Shown: positions 21,616 to 29,576 of the stretch, in pieces | Numbering within the stretch: the stretch's first letter is position 1 | Layout of the letters: every line of letters starts with the position of its first letter | Origin: Elusimicrobiota bacterium | GTDB taxonomy: Bacteria > Elusimicrobiota > Elusimicrobia > Elusimicrobiales > UBA9959 | Direction: 5' to 3' | DNA length: 35,825 nucleotides | NCBI GenBank assembly: GCA_003450815.1 | Contig: DMES01000004.1 | Coordinates: 1-35,825, forward strand | Position numbers and translations under genes: made by a program | Notes under the pieces: generated by a model | Seen by the model: only the letters and a program-made list of their open reading frames with translations | The model's database searches: none | Told to the model about the DNA's origin: nothing

Positions 21616-21687
21616 CGGGGCGTGGCTCAATGGTAGAGCGCTCGCTTGGGGTGCGAGAGACTGCGGGTCCGATTCCCGCCGCCCCGA
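21616..21687 (+). tRNA. tRNA-Pro (GGG)
   Basis: A full cloverleaf. The acceptor arms are CGGGGCG and CGCCCCG with discriminator A. The D arm includes GGCTCAATGGTAGAGC. The anticodon stem-loop is CTCGC-TTGGGGT-GCGAG with anticodon GGG, and the T arm is GCGGG-TCCGATT-CCCGC. CCA is not encoded. The block CAAAGAATGCTARAAT lies 50 bp upstream here and shortly before the second proline tRNA too, so TAGAAT is a likely -10. Confidence 0.93.
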
Positions 21688-21770
21688 TAGAGCAACTTGA
21701 ACCCTGTAAAAAATCACATCATAAGGTTTTGAACTCTTAAACTCAAAACTCTCAACTCTCGAACCCGCCT

Positions 21771-22907
21771 ATGGGCACATTACATCCGGCGCAATATCCC
21801 CTGAAGGTAGGCCTTATCTACGGCTGTGCGCCCTCCGGCCATTACAGCGCCGCCAGGGCGCTTGCGGATTTTTTTCCGGCCGCCATAATCGAGCCGGTAT
21901 TTATAAACCTTTCCGAAGTCTATCCGAACCTGGGGCCTTTCGTAGCAAAAACATATCTTGAGGTTTTAAAAAAAACCCCTTTTCTGTGGAATTATGTTTA
22001 CGACAACGATTTTGTGGCCTTCGCCTCCGGCGCCTTAAAGAACACCGTTCTCTCTTTTTATTCCCAGAAACTCTCCGCGTTGCTCACAGCAAAAAATATT
22101 AAAGCGGCGGTCTCAACACAGGCCCTTTCGGCCATGCTGATAGCCAAAAGCCCCGCCCTTAAAAATACGCCGCTGTTCTCCGTGCTGACTGATTTTCAGG
22201 CGCATTCCTACTGGCCGGCCGAAAATGTGGAAGGCTATTTTGTGCCTTCAAAAGTTACCGCGCAGGGCCTGCTTAAAAACGGTGCCGACCCGGCAAAGAT
22301 ATTTGTAACCGGAATACCGGTGCGGAAGGAATTTCTGGCTCCGCGCGACAGGCAGGCGGAAAGAAAAAATCTCGGGCTTGCCCCTAACCTGTTTACGGTC
22401 CTTATAACCGGCGGCAGCCGCGGCATGGGGGAAATATTTTCAGCCGTAGAGGCGCTGTCTCCGTTTTTCGGCAGATTGCAGGCCATGGTAATGTGCGGAG
22501 AGGACAAGACACTGGCGCGCAGGCTTTCGCGGTATACCGCGCGCAAGAAACGACACCTTAAAATTTTTGAGTACACGGATACCCCGGGCGCCTGCTATGG
22601 CGCGGCGGATCTGGTGGTGGCAAAACCCGGAGGGGTGACCGTGGCGGAAACGCTTTCGCTTGGCAAACCGCTGATAATTTTTTCTCCGCTGCCGGGGCAG
22701 GAGGAACTTAACTCCTCTTTCCTGCTGAAGAACCGCCTGGCGGAACTGGCTAAAGACGGCCGGCAGCTTCAGACCCTGGTCAGACGCCGGCTTGACGGCG
22801 GCCAGCGCTCTTGCGAATACCAGGCAAGATTGCCGGCGGCCTTTTCAAAGCCCTACGCGGCAAGGGATATAGTAGCGATAATACTTGAAAAAATAATTAA
22901 AAAATAA
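21771..22907 (+). CDS. MGDG-synthase/MurG-like glycosyltransferase
   Basis: A 378-residue GT28-type glycosyltransferase. The N-terminal domain has YGCAPSGHYSAARALADFF (about 19-37), the family's G-x-G-H loop in which the acceptor lipid binds. The C-terminal UDP-sugar domain has ITGGSRGMGEIF and DLVVAKPGGVTVAETLSLGKPLIIF (about 282-306), with PGQEELNSSFL after it. This pattern fits diacylglycerol glycosyltransferases (MGDG synthase, UgtP) rather than MurG proper. It probably makes a membrane glycolipid. It lies between the two proline tRNA genes. No ribosome binding site is seen. Confidence 0.8.
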   Translation: MGTLHPAQYPLKVGLIYGCAPSGHYSAARALADFFPAAIIEPVFINLSEVYPNLGPFVAKTYLEVLKKTPFLWNYVYDNDFVAFASGALKNTVLSFYSQKLSALLTAKNIKAAVSTQALSAMLIAKSPALKNTPLFSVLTDFQAHSYWPAENVEGYFVPSKVTAQGLLKNGADPAKIFVTGIPVRKEFLAPRDRQAERKNLGLAPNLFTVLITGGSRGMGEIFSAVEALSPFFGRLQAMVMCGEDKTLARRLSRYTARKKRHLKIFEYTDTPGACYGAADLVVAKPGGVTVAETLSLGKPLIIFSPLPGQEELNSSFLLKNRLAELAKDGRQLQTLVRRRLDGGQRSCEYQARLPAAFSKPYAARDIVAIILEKIIKK

Positions 22908-22954
22908 ATATATCTTTCCAAAAACTGCGCAAAGAATGCTAAAATAAATCTTGT

Positions 22955-23027
<73 letters not shown>

Positions 23028-23128
23028 TTTTTTTCAGAACTATCTCACCCCCTCTCCCTCATCCCTTGCCCTGTCAATGTCGCTTGCCTGTTTTTCACCT
23101 TTTTAGTATCATCTATTCAGAGAGTTAT

Positions 23129-23407
23129 ATGAGGATAAGTTTTAGAGCAGTCGGGCGGGTGCAGGGTATCGGCTACCGCTGGTTTGTTAAAGAAACGGCT
23201 GCCGTCCACTGCCTGAGCGGCTGGGTACGCAATGTGTCGGACGGTTCGGTTGAGGGCGAGGCGCAGGGCCCCGTTCCGGAACTGGACGATTTTCTTAAAA
23301 CTTTAAAGACCGGCCACATCTGCGCCGGCGTGGAAAAGATGGAAACCCAGGAACTTATGGACTCCGGTGCGGTGGAAAAAGACTTTTATATCAAGGCTTC
23401 GATCTGA
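23129..23407 (+). CDS. acyP: Acylphosphatase
   Basis: A 92-residue enzyme hydrolysing acyl phosphates. The signature GRVQGIGYRWFVKETA (about 9-24) carries the catalytic Arg, and GWVRNVSDGSVEGEAQG (about 32-48) carries the catalytic Asn. The start at 23129 is chosen because it gives the family N-terminus; the frame runs open back through the upstream tRNA gene, which cannot be coding. It is followed by the sigma factor after 14 bp. Confidence 0.92.
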   Translation: MRISFRAVGRVQGIGYRWFVKETAAVHCLSGWVRNVSDGSVEGEAQGPVPELDDFLKTLKTGHICAGVEKMETQELMDSGAVEKDFYIKASI

Positions 23408-23421
23408 CGAGGGGAAAAAAT

Positions 23422-24471
23422 ATGGCAGAAGAAAAAGAAGAAACCGCGGAGAATAATGAAGAAGAAAAAACTGAAAAACCCGTGGAAAAAGGCGGAAAAT
23501 TAAGCGATATTAATATTGACTCAACGAACCAATATATCCGGAAGATAAGCCAGATAGACCACAAAATTTCAAGGGAAGAATCGCACGAGCTTTGGAAACG
23601 CGTGAAACGCGGCGACAGGCGCGCCAAACAGCGCATTATGGAGTTAAACCTGAAGCTGGTTATTCCGATAGCCAAGCGCTTCCTTTACCCCGGGGCCGAT
23701 CTTATGGACCTGGTAGAGGAAGGGAATTTGGGCCTTCTGCACGCCATAGATAAATTTGAACCCAGCAAAGGGTACAGATTTTCAACCTACGCCTGCTATT
23801 GGATCGAGCAGTGCGTAAGACGCTCGGTTGAAGAAAATTCAAAATCCATAAGGATACCGCCGCACGCCTGGACCGCGCTCCGTAAATGGCTCAAACAGTG
23901 GGATAAAATGCACGGCAAGCTGGGCCGTGATCCAACGATGGCTGAAATGGCGCGCCAGATGCACTGGAACGCGAACCAGGTGCGCACCGCCATAAACGCC
24001 TCGGAGGTGGTTACGGGTATGTCTTCCATGGACGCTCCGCTTACCGGTGAAAACGAAGACACTATGGGCGATACCATGAAAGACTCCGATTCAGAAAGGC
24101 CCGAAAACCTCATCTCCATCCTGCGGCTGCATGACGAGCTTAAAACTGCGCTGGTGGAAATAGGCGAACGCGAACGGATGATTATTGAATTCCGCTACGG
24201 CCTTGCCGGACAGACACCCATGACACTGAACGACATAGGCGGGAAAATGGGGCTTTCGCGCGAACGCGTGCGTCAGATAGAAGAGCGCGCCCTGCTGCGC
24301 CTTAGGCGCGTGGCATCCAGGATGGGGCTTATTGAGCTGGGCAGACGCCAGGACCATACCAACCTTCAACCCGGCTGGAACCAGCCGAAATTAAAAACAG
24401 ACATACTTGGCGAAGCCATCCCTACCAAGCCATATGTGCCCCGAAATAAGGTAAAAAACGGGCGCAGATAG
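23422..24471 (+). CDS. Sigma-70 family RNA polymerase sigma factor (RpoD/RpoS-like)
   Basis: A 349-residue sigma factor. The N-terminal 30 residues are strongly acidic and Lys/Glu-rich, and sigma 1.1 is missing. Region 1.2 is NQYIRKISQIDHKISREES. Region 2 has NLKLVIPIAKRF, DLVEEGNLGLLHAIDKFEP and RFSTYACYWIEQCVRRSVEE. Region 3 has WLKQWDKMHGKLGRDPTMAEMA. Region 4 has ERERMIIEFRYGL, and the HTH is LNDIGGKMGLSRERVRQIEE. Region 2.4, which reads the -10, differs from the housekeeping WWIRQAITRA (WIEQCVRRSV here), so it is more likely a group 2 or alternative sigma than the main one. A GAGGGG ribosome binding site is present. Confidence 0.88.
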   Translation: MAEEKEETAENNEEEKTEKPVEKGGKLSDINIDSTNQYIRKISQIDHKISREESHELWKRVKRGDRRAKQRIMELNLKLVIPIAKRFLYPGADLMDLVEEGNLGLLHAIDKFEPSKGYRFSTYACYWIEQCVRRSVEENSKSIRIPPHAWTALRKWLKQWDKMHGKLGRDPTMAEMARQMHWNANQVRTAINASEVVTGMSSMDAPLTGENEDTMGDTMKDSDSERPENLISILRLHDELKTALVEIGERERMIIEFRYGLAGQTPMTLNDIGGKMGLSRERVRQIEERALLRLRRVASRMGLIELGRRQDHTNLQPGWNQPKLKTDILGEAIPTKPYVPRNKVKNGRR

Positions 24472-24494
24472 CACAGATATACAAAAGGATTTTT

Positions 24495-25037
24495 ATGAGC
24501 GAGAACAACCTGACAGAAGCGGCGGAAAATATAAAAAAAATAATAAGGAATGTGCCGGATTTCCCCAAGAAAGGAATTCTATTTAAGGATATAACGCCCC
24601 TTTTAGCCGATCACGCGGCATTCAGGGAAACGGTGCGGCTTATGGCGGAACCATACCGCGGCCGCGGCATAACCAAGGTGCTTGGCATAGAAGCCAGGGG
24701 TTTTTTGCTGGCGGCGCCGATAGCCCTGGAATTGCGCGCGGGGCTGGTACCTGTGCGCAAGAAAGGCAAGCTGCCCTATACCACAGTTTCCGCCACCTAC
24801 GAGCTGGAGTACGGTCAGGATACTTTGCAGATACATGAAGACTCGCTGGGAAAGAACGAAAAAGTGCTTATAGTCGACGATGTCCTGGCGACAGGCGGAA
24901 CAGCAAGCGCCGTGTGCGAACTGGTTAACAAACTGGGCGCGCAGGTGGCGGGAATAACCATGCTGATAGAGTTGGAATTCCTTAAAGGCCGGAACAAACT
25001 TGCCGGCCGTGACGTACATTCTTTAATAAAGTATTAG
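24495..25037 (+). CDS. apt: Adenine phosphoribosyltransferase
   Basis: A 180-residue purine salvage enzyme converting adenine and PRPP to AMP. FPKKGILFKDITPLL (about 23-37) is the family N-terminal signature. GIEARGFLLAAPIAL (about 60-74) forms part of the purine pocket. VLIVDDVLATGGTASA (about 124-139) is the PRPP-binding loop. The size is normal. It follows the sigma gene by 23 bp and is probably co-transcribed with it. A CCCGCAC / GTGCGGG inverted repeat follows the gene. Confidence 0.94.
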   Translation: MSENNLTEAAENIKKIIRNVPDFPKKGILFKDITPLLADHAAFRETVRLMAEPYRGRGITKVLGIEARGFLLAAPIALELRAGLVPVRKKGKLPYTTVSATYELEYGQDTLQIHEDSLGKNEKVLIVDDVLATGGTASAVCELVNKLGAQVAGITMLIELEFLKGRNKLAGRDVHSLIKY

Positions 25038-25234
25038 TTAAGCCCGCACGATTTCCTTCGTTAGTGAGTGCGGGTACCGCTTCGGGAGGTTTAACGAGCG
25101 ACTGAACGAAGTGAAGGTAGCGAGTGAACACAAGGAGGGCGGAGCCCTTCCTTGTGGGAGCACCGGCCGCCACCGATTAAAGGCCGGCGTTAATCGCCCC
25201 GATCGCTGTGCAGTGCGAGCGGGGTGCGACAAGA
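25038..25234. other. Gap after apt with hairpins
   Basis: It contains CCCGCAC and GTGCGGG with an 18-nt loop just after the apt stop, and ACAAGGA-n-GGGC / GCCC-n-TCCTTGT around 25129-25156. No gene is supported; the open frames on the minus strand resemble nothing. The first hairpin may end the apt transcript. Confidence 0.4.
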
Positions 25235-25309
25235 GCCCCCGTCGTTCAACGGATAGGACGAGAGTTTCCTAAACTCCAAATAGAGGTTCGATTCCTCTCG
25301 GGGGCACCA
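25235..25309 (+). tRNA. tRNA-Arg (CCT)
   Basis: Acceptor arms GCCCCCG and CGGGGGC, discriminator A, and the 3' CCA is encoded (25307-25309), unlike the two proline tRNAs. The anticodon loop TTCCTAA gives CCT, reading AGG. The T arm is AGAGG-TTCGATT-CCTCT. The D arm contains GTTCAACGGATAGGAC. One mismatch occurs at the top of the anticodon stem. Confidence 0.92.
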
Positions 25310-25315
25310 GTTTTT

Positions 25316-25415
25316 CAGCGGATAGGGGGGGCTAGCGGCGAGGGATTAGTGGTTAGAGGACAATTTTTTCAACTAACCACTAGCCTCTATACGCTAACCC
25401 CTATACGAGAAGATT
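25316..25415. repeat. Word-type inverted repeat, GGATTAGTGGTTAG family
   Basis: The left arm has GCGGATAGGGG, GCTAGCGGCGAGGG and ATTAGTGGTTAG; the right arm read on minus has CGTATAGGGG, TTAGCGTATAGAGG and CTAGTGGTTAG. The inner GTGGTTAG / CTAACCAC pair encloses a T-rich loop. Its vocabulary overlaps with that at 16895-17040. Confidence 0.6.
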
Positions 25416-25434
25416 TACCAAGGAGATAAAACCC

Positions 25435-26139
25435 ATGCCCGATACAACCTGGATAGACAGCGGTAAAACCGAAGCGCCCAAACGGCTGGATAAAATTTTG
25501 GCATGGATTAAGCGCAACCGCGAAACTTTTATAGGGACGGCGGTAATAGCGCTGGCCGCGGTAATTTTTGCCGTATATTTTTTCTCGCATTATTCCAAGC
25601 TGCGCGACACCGCATGGAAAAATCTTTTTATAGCCCAGCAGGTCGGCCTTAGCGGCAACCCGGCGGAGGCGCAAACACAATTAAAGTCCATTGTAGCCAC
25701 TTATCCGGGCGCCAGCACCTACGGCTATGCCATACTTACCAATGGGGATATTTTTTTCACCCAGGGCAAATTCAAGGAGGCTGAGGCCGAATATTCAAAA
25801 CTGCTGACCGGCGGCGCTAAAGATCTGCGGCCGTTTGCACTCTACAGCCTGGCAAAGACCCAGGAAGCGGCCGGAGAGCTGCCGGCGGCGCAGGCACAGT
25901 ACAAAGATTTCCTTTCGGCCTACCCGGAGCATTTCCTGGCTCCCGAAGTACACTTGTCGCTGGCAAATTGCTATGAAGCGTCAGGAAACGCGCCGGAAGC
26001 AAAAAACACTTTAGAAAAGATAGTTCTGCTTTATCCGGAAACCTCCTGGGCCGCCCAGTCAAAAGCGCGGCTGACTCCCCCGGCCGCGGCCGAACCAGCC
26101 CAAAAACAATCCCCGATTAACGCGCCGGCTAAACCTTAG
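25435..26139 (+). CDS. Membrane-anchored TPR protein
   Basis: A 234-residue protein with an AAGGAGA ribosome binding site. After a charged N-terminus (about 1-30) comes one transmembrane helix, FIGTAVIALAAVIFAVYFF (about 31-49). The rest is alpha-helical with TPR-like repeats: SGNPAEAQTQLKSIV, QGKFKEAEAEYSKLL, GELPAAQAQYKDFL and SGNAPEAKNTLEKIV, each with the A-x-x-x-Y/L pattern. It resembles YfgM/Tol-Pal-type periplasmic TPR proteins. The topology is N-in, TPRs in the periplasm. The C-terminal tail is Pro/Ala-rich. It may serve as an assembly or envelope scaffold. Confidence 0.8.
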   Translation: MPDTTWIDSGKTEAPKRLDKILAWIKRNRETFIGTAVIALAAVIFAVYFFSHYSKLRDTAWKNLFIAQQVGLSGNPAEAQTQLKSIVATYPGASTYGYAILTNGDIFFTQGKFKEAEAEYSKLLTGGAKDLRPFALYSLAKTQEAAGELPAAQAQYKDFLSAYPEHFLAPEVHLSLANCYEASGNAPEAKNTLEKIVLLYPETSWAAQSKARLTPPAAAEPAQKQSPINAPAKP

Positions 26140-26262
26140 CCCGGATATTGCGGTTAAAATAGTTCTTCATTTAGAAACCTGTTGAACCTCTAAACTTGGC
26201 CTGTATTCCCGCATTTTGGCTTGATATTGACGACAATGCGCAGACGCGTTTTGTTATTGAAC

Positions 26263-26290
26263 TGACATATAAATAAGACAGTGACATATA
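26263..26290 (+). promoter_or_regulatory. Two TGACATATA boxes before the porin promoter
   Basis: Boxes lie at 26263-26271 and 26282-26290, 19 bp apart, ending 14 bp before the porin -35. The same word (or TGACATAAA) occurs four times before the gene at 29577, so a shared activator is plausible. Confidence 0.5.
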
Positions 26291-26304
26291 ATTGAAACAG
26301 CGGC

Positions 26305-26333
26305 TTGACACCGCCGAAACCTTTTTGTAATAA
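26305..26333 (+). promoter_or_regulatory. Porin promoter
   Basis: Consensus -35 TTGACA (26305-26310), 17-bp spacer, -10 TAATAA (26328-26333). It is the best sigma-70 promoter in the window and fits a highly expressed outer-membrane protein. The transcript would carry a leader of about 220 nt. Confidence 0.75.
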
Positions 26334-26339
26334 TGATAG

Positions 26340-26559
26340 TGCTCTGTAAAGGAGCCCTCAAAGGCCAAAGCCGTGAGGGTCCGCTAAACCCGAAGGGGGG
26401 CCGCGGAGCGCCGATTTTAAAAAGGCGCTTCTCCTTAAAGGCCGTAGGCCCCTGAACGGGGCGGCAGGCAAACCGGAGGCGGGGGGAAACCCCGGCCGAA
26501 GGAAGAGCAAAAAACCCCGGCAACGGGGGCTTACGACAAAGCAAGGAGGAGTATAATAC
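26340..26559 (+). ncRNA. Long structured 5' leader of porin mRNA
   Basis: A GC-rich leader with several hairpins: CCCTCA / TGAGGG (near 26355-26380), GCGCC / GGCGC around a T/A-rich loop (near 26410-26430), and GGGG-n-CCCC pairs (near 26480-26530). It ends in a strong GGAGGAG before the start. It could control translation or stability of the porin mRNA or be a cis-regulatory RNA. I cannot assign a known riboswitch class. Confidence 0.4.
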
Positions 26560-27819
26560 ATGAAAAAAGTAATAGGAATGCTTGCGGTAGTCGCGTTTGC
26601 CTCTTCGATGGCCAGCGCAGAACTGCTCAAGAACTTCAAGTACACAGGCGCCATTGAAGTCGGCGCGATCTCAGTAGACAATGTGGACTACGACAACAAC
26701 ACTGATGACCAGCTGAACGGCGTGCTCAGCCGCGTTACACTTGGGGCAAACTTTGATCTCAACGATGATGTCAACGCCCAGGTAACAGCCATAAAGAACG
26801 CCAGGAAATACGGCACAAATCCCGAATCAGCCATAAACGGCGCGTTGGATGCTTTCAACTTTGAGGAAGCTTACCTCAATCTGAAAGGCGTGCTCGGAAT
26901 GGACCACAAACTCGGCCGCCAGTATTACGGCAACGCAGGGGACCTGGTCGTATATTACGGCCCGCTGATGATGCCCTACGATCCCGCCTTCACGGTTAAC
27001 GCCATAGACGGCTGGACCGGCTGGTGGAATAGCGGCAAATGGACCGCGAACGCAATTATCGCCAAAACCATCTGTGTCAACGGCAAAGTCGACACTAATG
27101 TGATAGGTCTGAAAGGCGGCTACAACCTTAACGAAAAGGCAAATCTGGGCGTTTACGTTTATCAGAAAATGGTCCAGAACACCGCCACCGTCAAACCGTT
27201 CACACCGAATGACAACCTTAATGTCGGCGGCGTGAAAGTCAACGGCAAATACGTGGGCGTGGAATACAATGTTGAAGGCGCAATGAACTTCGGCAAAAAC
27301 ACCACTGTCGCCACCGGTTATGCCGCTGCCAGCAAAACAACCAAATACCAGGGAACCGCGGTTATGGCCAACGCCAAATACGCAATGACCCTGGGCGGCA
27401 AAATGAACTTCGAGGGCGAATTCGCCATGGGTTCCGGCGATAAAACCACCACAGACGCGAAAGTGCAGGCTTTTGCGACCATCAACTCTGATTACAGGCT
27501 TGGTTTTATTTATGGCGGCTATCAGAATAATGCCGGCATCACCAACCTGACCACCTGGAATGTGGGAGCCCACTGGACCCCCACGAAAGTCAATAAACTT
27601 ACCATCTGCGCGAAGTTCTATGACTTAAAGTACACTGAGAAAGTCGGGACTGTCACAAAGATAGGCAACGAGATTGACTTCGGAGCCAACTGGCAGCATT
27701 CTGAGAAAACCTCGGTGGCGCTCTCCTACGGGATGTTTACCCCTAACAGGGATTATTCGTTCCCCGCTGGCAAATCCGCCGAAACCAAGCTCGGCTTAGA
27801 CTTCATGGTTAAGTTCTAA
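26560..27819 (+). CDS. Major outer-membrane porin-like beta-barrel
   Basis: A 419-residue exported protein. The signal peptide MKKVIGMLAVVAFASSMASA is followed by amphipathic beta-strands alternating polar and hydrophobic residues, with many Gly, Asn and aromatic residues, and a final LGLDFMVKF ending in Phe, the usual barrel-assembly signal. Such sequences form a trimeric or monomeric porin for small solutes. The strong promoter, long leader and excellent ribosome binding site suggest it is the major porin. One Cys is present (TICVN). A strong terminator follows. Exact family not assigned. Confidence 0.85.
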   Translation: MKKVIGMLAVVAFASSMASAELLKNFKYTGAIEVGAISVDNVDYDNNTDDQLNGVLSRVTLGANFDLNDDVNAQVTAIKNARKYGTNPESAINGALDAFNFEEAYLNLKGVLGMDHKLGRQYYGNAGDLVVYYGPLMMPYDPAFTVNAIDGWTGWWNSGKWTANAIIAKTICVNGKVDTNVIGLKGGYNLNEKANLGVYVYQKMVQNTATVKPFTPNDNLNVGGVKVNGKYVGVEYNVEGAMNFGKNTTVATGYAAASKTTKYQGTAVMANAKYAMTLGGKMNFEGEFAMGSGDKTTTDAKVQAFATINSDYRLGFIYGGYQNNAGITNLTTWNVGAHWTPTKVNKLTICAKFYDLKYTEKVGTVTKIGNEIDFGANWQHSEKTSVALSYGMFTPNRDYSFPAGKSAETKLGLDFMVKF

Positions 27820-27847
27820 ATTATTTCCCGCAAGGGAGATTAAGCGG

Positions 27848-27880
27848 AACCCCGGGGACATCCCCGGGGTTCTTCTTTTT
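27848..27880 (+). terminator. Strong intrinsic terminator after porin
   Basis: Perfect 10-bp stem AACCCCGGGG / CCCCGGGGTT with loop ACAT, followed by CTTCTTTTT. It separates the porin transcript from the next gene. Confidence 0.92.
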
Positions 27881-27898
27881 GTACGCGCGGTTATTTTA

Positions 27899-27904
27899 TA
27901 TAAT
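27899..27904 (+). promoter_or_regulatory. -10 box of the second barrel gene, leaderless
   Basis: TATAAT ends 8 nt before ATG 27913, again suggesting a transcript starting next to the start codon. No -35 with clear match is present. Confidence 0.45.
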
Positions 27905-27912
27905 TAATCCCA

Positions 27913-29253
27913 ATGGCAAAGTCCGGCAGACACCTTAAATCTTACGGCTTACGGCTCACAGCCTGCGGCGTTGCCGCGCTCTTTTTCCCAACAGCCGCTT
28001 CAGCCACAAAGCTCGACCTTTCCTCCGAAGTAGAGTTGAAAGCCTCTAATTACCAGCACATGGTATATGGCGCGCAGCGCTATACCCAGCCGCTATATTC
28101 CGAAAATGCCACTCTGGGGTTCATCATAAAAGATATCCGCCTTGAAAAGACCCAGGACTCAAAAATGGATGTGGGCGTGGTGCTTAAAAGCGCCGGAGTG
28201 GGCGCCTCCTCCAATACGGTAAACGCCCCGCAGTTCCAGGAGGGCATAAACCGCCTTCCCTCTACCGACGGCACACCTTTCGTGAAAGAAGCCTATGTCA
28301 GGATCTATCATTTTCTTCATCCCAAGATAACCGCCACCATAGGCCGGCAGACCTTTACCCTAGGCCAGGGCATAACGCTCTCTGACGACGGTCTTGGCAT
28401 GCCGGGCGCAAGGTTGGAGGCTAAGGAGCTCCTGAACAGGCGCATAAAGGCAGAAGCGTTTTTTTTCAGGCCGTTCAAGGATTTCAAATACTATAAGGTC
28501 TACGGCGGAAGCATTTATTATCCCTCCAGCGAAGGCCTGTGGCATATTTACCACTTTTTGGAAAACGAGAGCGACCCGGGCAGCGGGCTGTCTTATAGTA
28601 CAAGTAAAAAAACTAAAAAATTCACCGGCCTCAGATATTCCATGAATTACAGCACACTGGACTTTGACGGAGAGTTTATACTGCAGAGGGGCCAGGCAAT
28701 AAAGGCGGGGGCGGCGGGGGGGACAATTAATTACGCCGCCGACGCTTTCCTTATGAAGGCCTCCTGGACACAGGATGTCGGCTTTATCGGGCCTTCCCGC
28801 GCGCGCCTGGCCTACGGCCGGGCCTCAGGCAATTCCAGCGTGCCCGCCGGAACCGACAAAGCTTTTTTTCCGTCTTTCGGCAGGAAATACGAAGGGATAG
28901 AACGCTCCGGCTTTGGCGCGATAGCGGGTGCGACCCTATACGACATGATAAAAACATCTTCCACCCTTAACGGCCTTCCGGACGGCGTTTCCGGCCTTAA
29001 TGTGGTAAACCTGGGCATAGATCTGCCCTACAAAAAGCTGATTTTTTCAGCGGATTTCTACAGATTCACGGCCTCGCAGAACAGTTCTGGCGGTTCTCTG
29101 CAAATTGCCAGGGAATGGGACCTTAAAATTGTCTATAAAATGGGCGAGGATTTGCAGCTAAACGCTATTTACTCCGTTTTCAGCCCGATGAGCCTCTACT
29201 CTCCAACCACCCCCGTAAAACTCGTTGCCACAGCCCTTTCAGCCCGATTCTAA
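27913..29253 (+). CDS. Outer-membrane beta-barrel protein
   Basis: A 446-residue exported protein. A basic N-terminus and hydrophobic segment (SYGLRLTACGVAALFFPTAASA, cleaved near residue 31) precede a sequence of alternating beta-strands with aromatic girdles, ending ALSARF with C-terminal Phe. FVKEAYVRIYHFLHPKITAT and GRQTFTLGQGITLSDDGLG resemble the R-Q-x-F/Y-x-x-G-x-G pattern of alginate-export and other large-solute barrels. The substrate is unknown. It follows the porin after its terminator and has its own TATAAT. There is no Shine-Dalgarno, in line with a leaderless start. Confidence 0.75.
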   Translation: MAKSGRHLKSYGLRLTACGVAALFFPTAASATKLDLSSEVELKASNYQHMVYGAQRYTQPLYSENATLGFIIKDIRLEKTQDSKMDVGVVLKSAGVGASSNTVNAPQFQEGINRLPSTDGTPFVKEAYVRIYHFLHPKITATIGRQTFTLGQGITLSDDGLGMPGARLEAKELLNRRIKAEAFFFRPFKDFKYYKVYGGSIYYPSSEGLWHIYHFLENESDPGSGLSYSTSKKTKKFTGLRYSMNYSTLDFDGEFILQRGQAIKAGAAGGTINYAADAFLMKASWTQDVGFIGPSRARLAYGRASGNSSVPAGTDKAFFPSFGRKYEGIERSGFGAIAGATLYDMIKTSSTLNGLPDGVSGLNVVNLGIDLPYKKLIFSADFYRFTASQNSSGGSLQIAREWDLKIVYKMGEDLQLNAIYSVFSPMSLYSPTTPVKLVATALSARF

Positions 29254-29261
29254 GAAGTCAC

Positions 29262-29450
29262 ATGTCTCAAGACACAAGTCACAAGTTGTGAGTTTTATCT
29301 TGCCATTCTATAAATCCGCATACCCATTGTCCCCGTAGAACCCCTTATTCTGGACCGATGGTCTTGTGACTTGCTTATGAGACCTGTACCTGTTCTTGAG
29401 ACTTGTGACCTGCAAATTGTGACTCCGGTTTTTGCGTGGCAAAAAACGGG
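29262..29450. repeat. Word-type inverted repeat, AAGTCACAAG family
   Basis: The left arm has AAGTCACATGTCTCAAGAC and ACAAGTCACAAGTTGTGA. The right arm read on minus has AGTCACAATTTGCAGGTCAC, AAGTCTCAAGAACAGG and TCTCATAAGCAAGTCACAAG. Words AGTCACAAG, TCTCAAG and CAGGT are shuffled. It fills the gap between the second barrel gene and the next promoter. Confidence 0.6.
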
Positions 29451-29478
29451 CTTGTCCACAGTTTTGTCCACAGCCTGT

Positions 29479-29548
29479 TGACATATATATGACATAAACC
29501 GTCATATATTGACATATAATGAAGCATAAGCTAGAATAGTGACATAAA
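29479..29548 (+). promoter_or_regulatory. Promoter with four TGACATAWA boxes
   Basis: The -35 TTGACA (29509-29514) and -10 TAGAAT (29532-29537) are 17 bp apart. Boxes TGACATATA/TGACATAAA start at 29479, 29490, 29510 and 29540, at spacings of 11, 20 and 30 bp that keep one face of the helix. One covers the -35 and one lies just after the -10, a repressor-like placement. Confidence 0.6.
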
Positions 29549-29576
29549 GAGGCGCCGCAAAGAGGCAAAAGGCTAT

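Noticed and set aside
21503..21700. Frame through the first proline tRNA
   Set aside because: It overlaps a clear tRNA gene; the peptide is a shadow of it.
26340..26559. Cyclic-di-GMP (GEMM) or cobalamin riboswitch in the porin leader
   Set aside because: A few words are reminiscent, but the ordered conserved core of either class cannot be laid out on the sequence.
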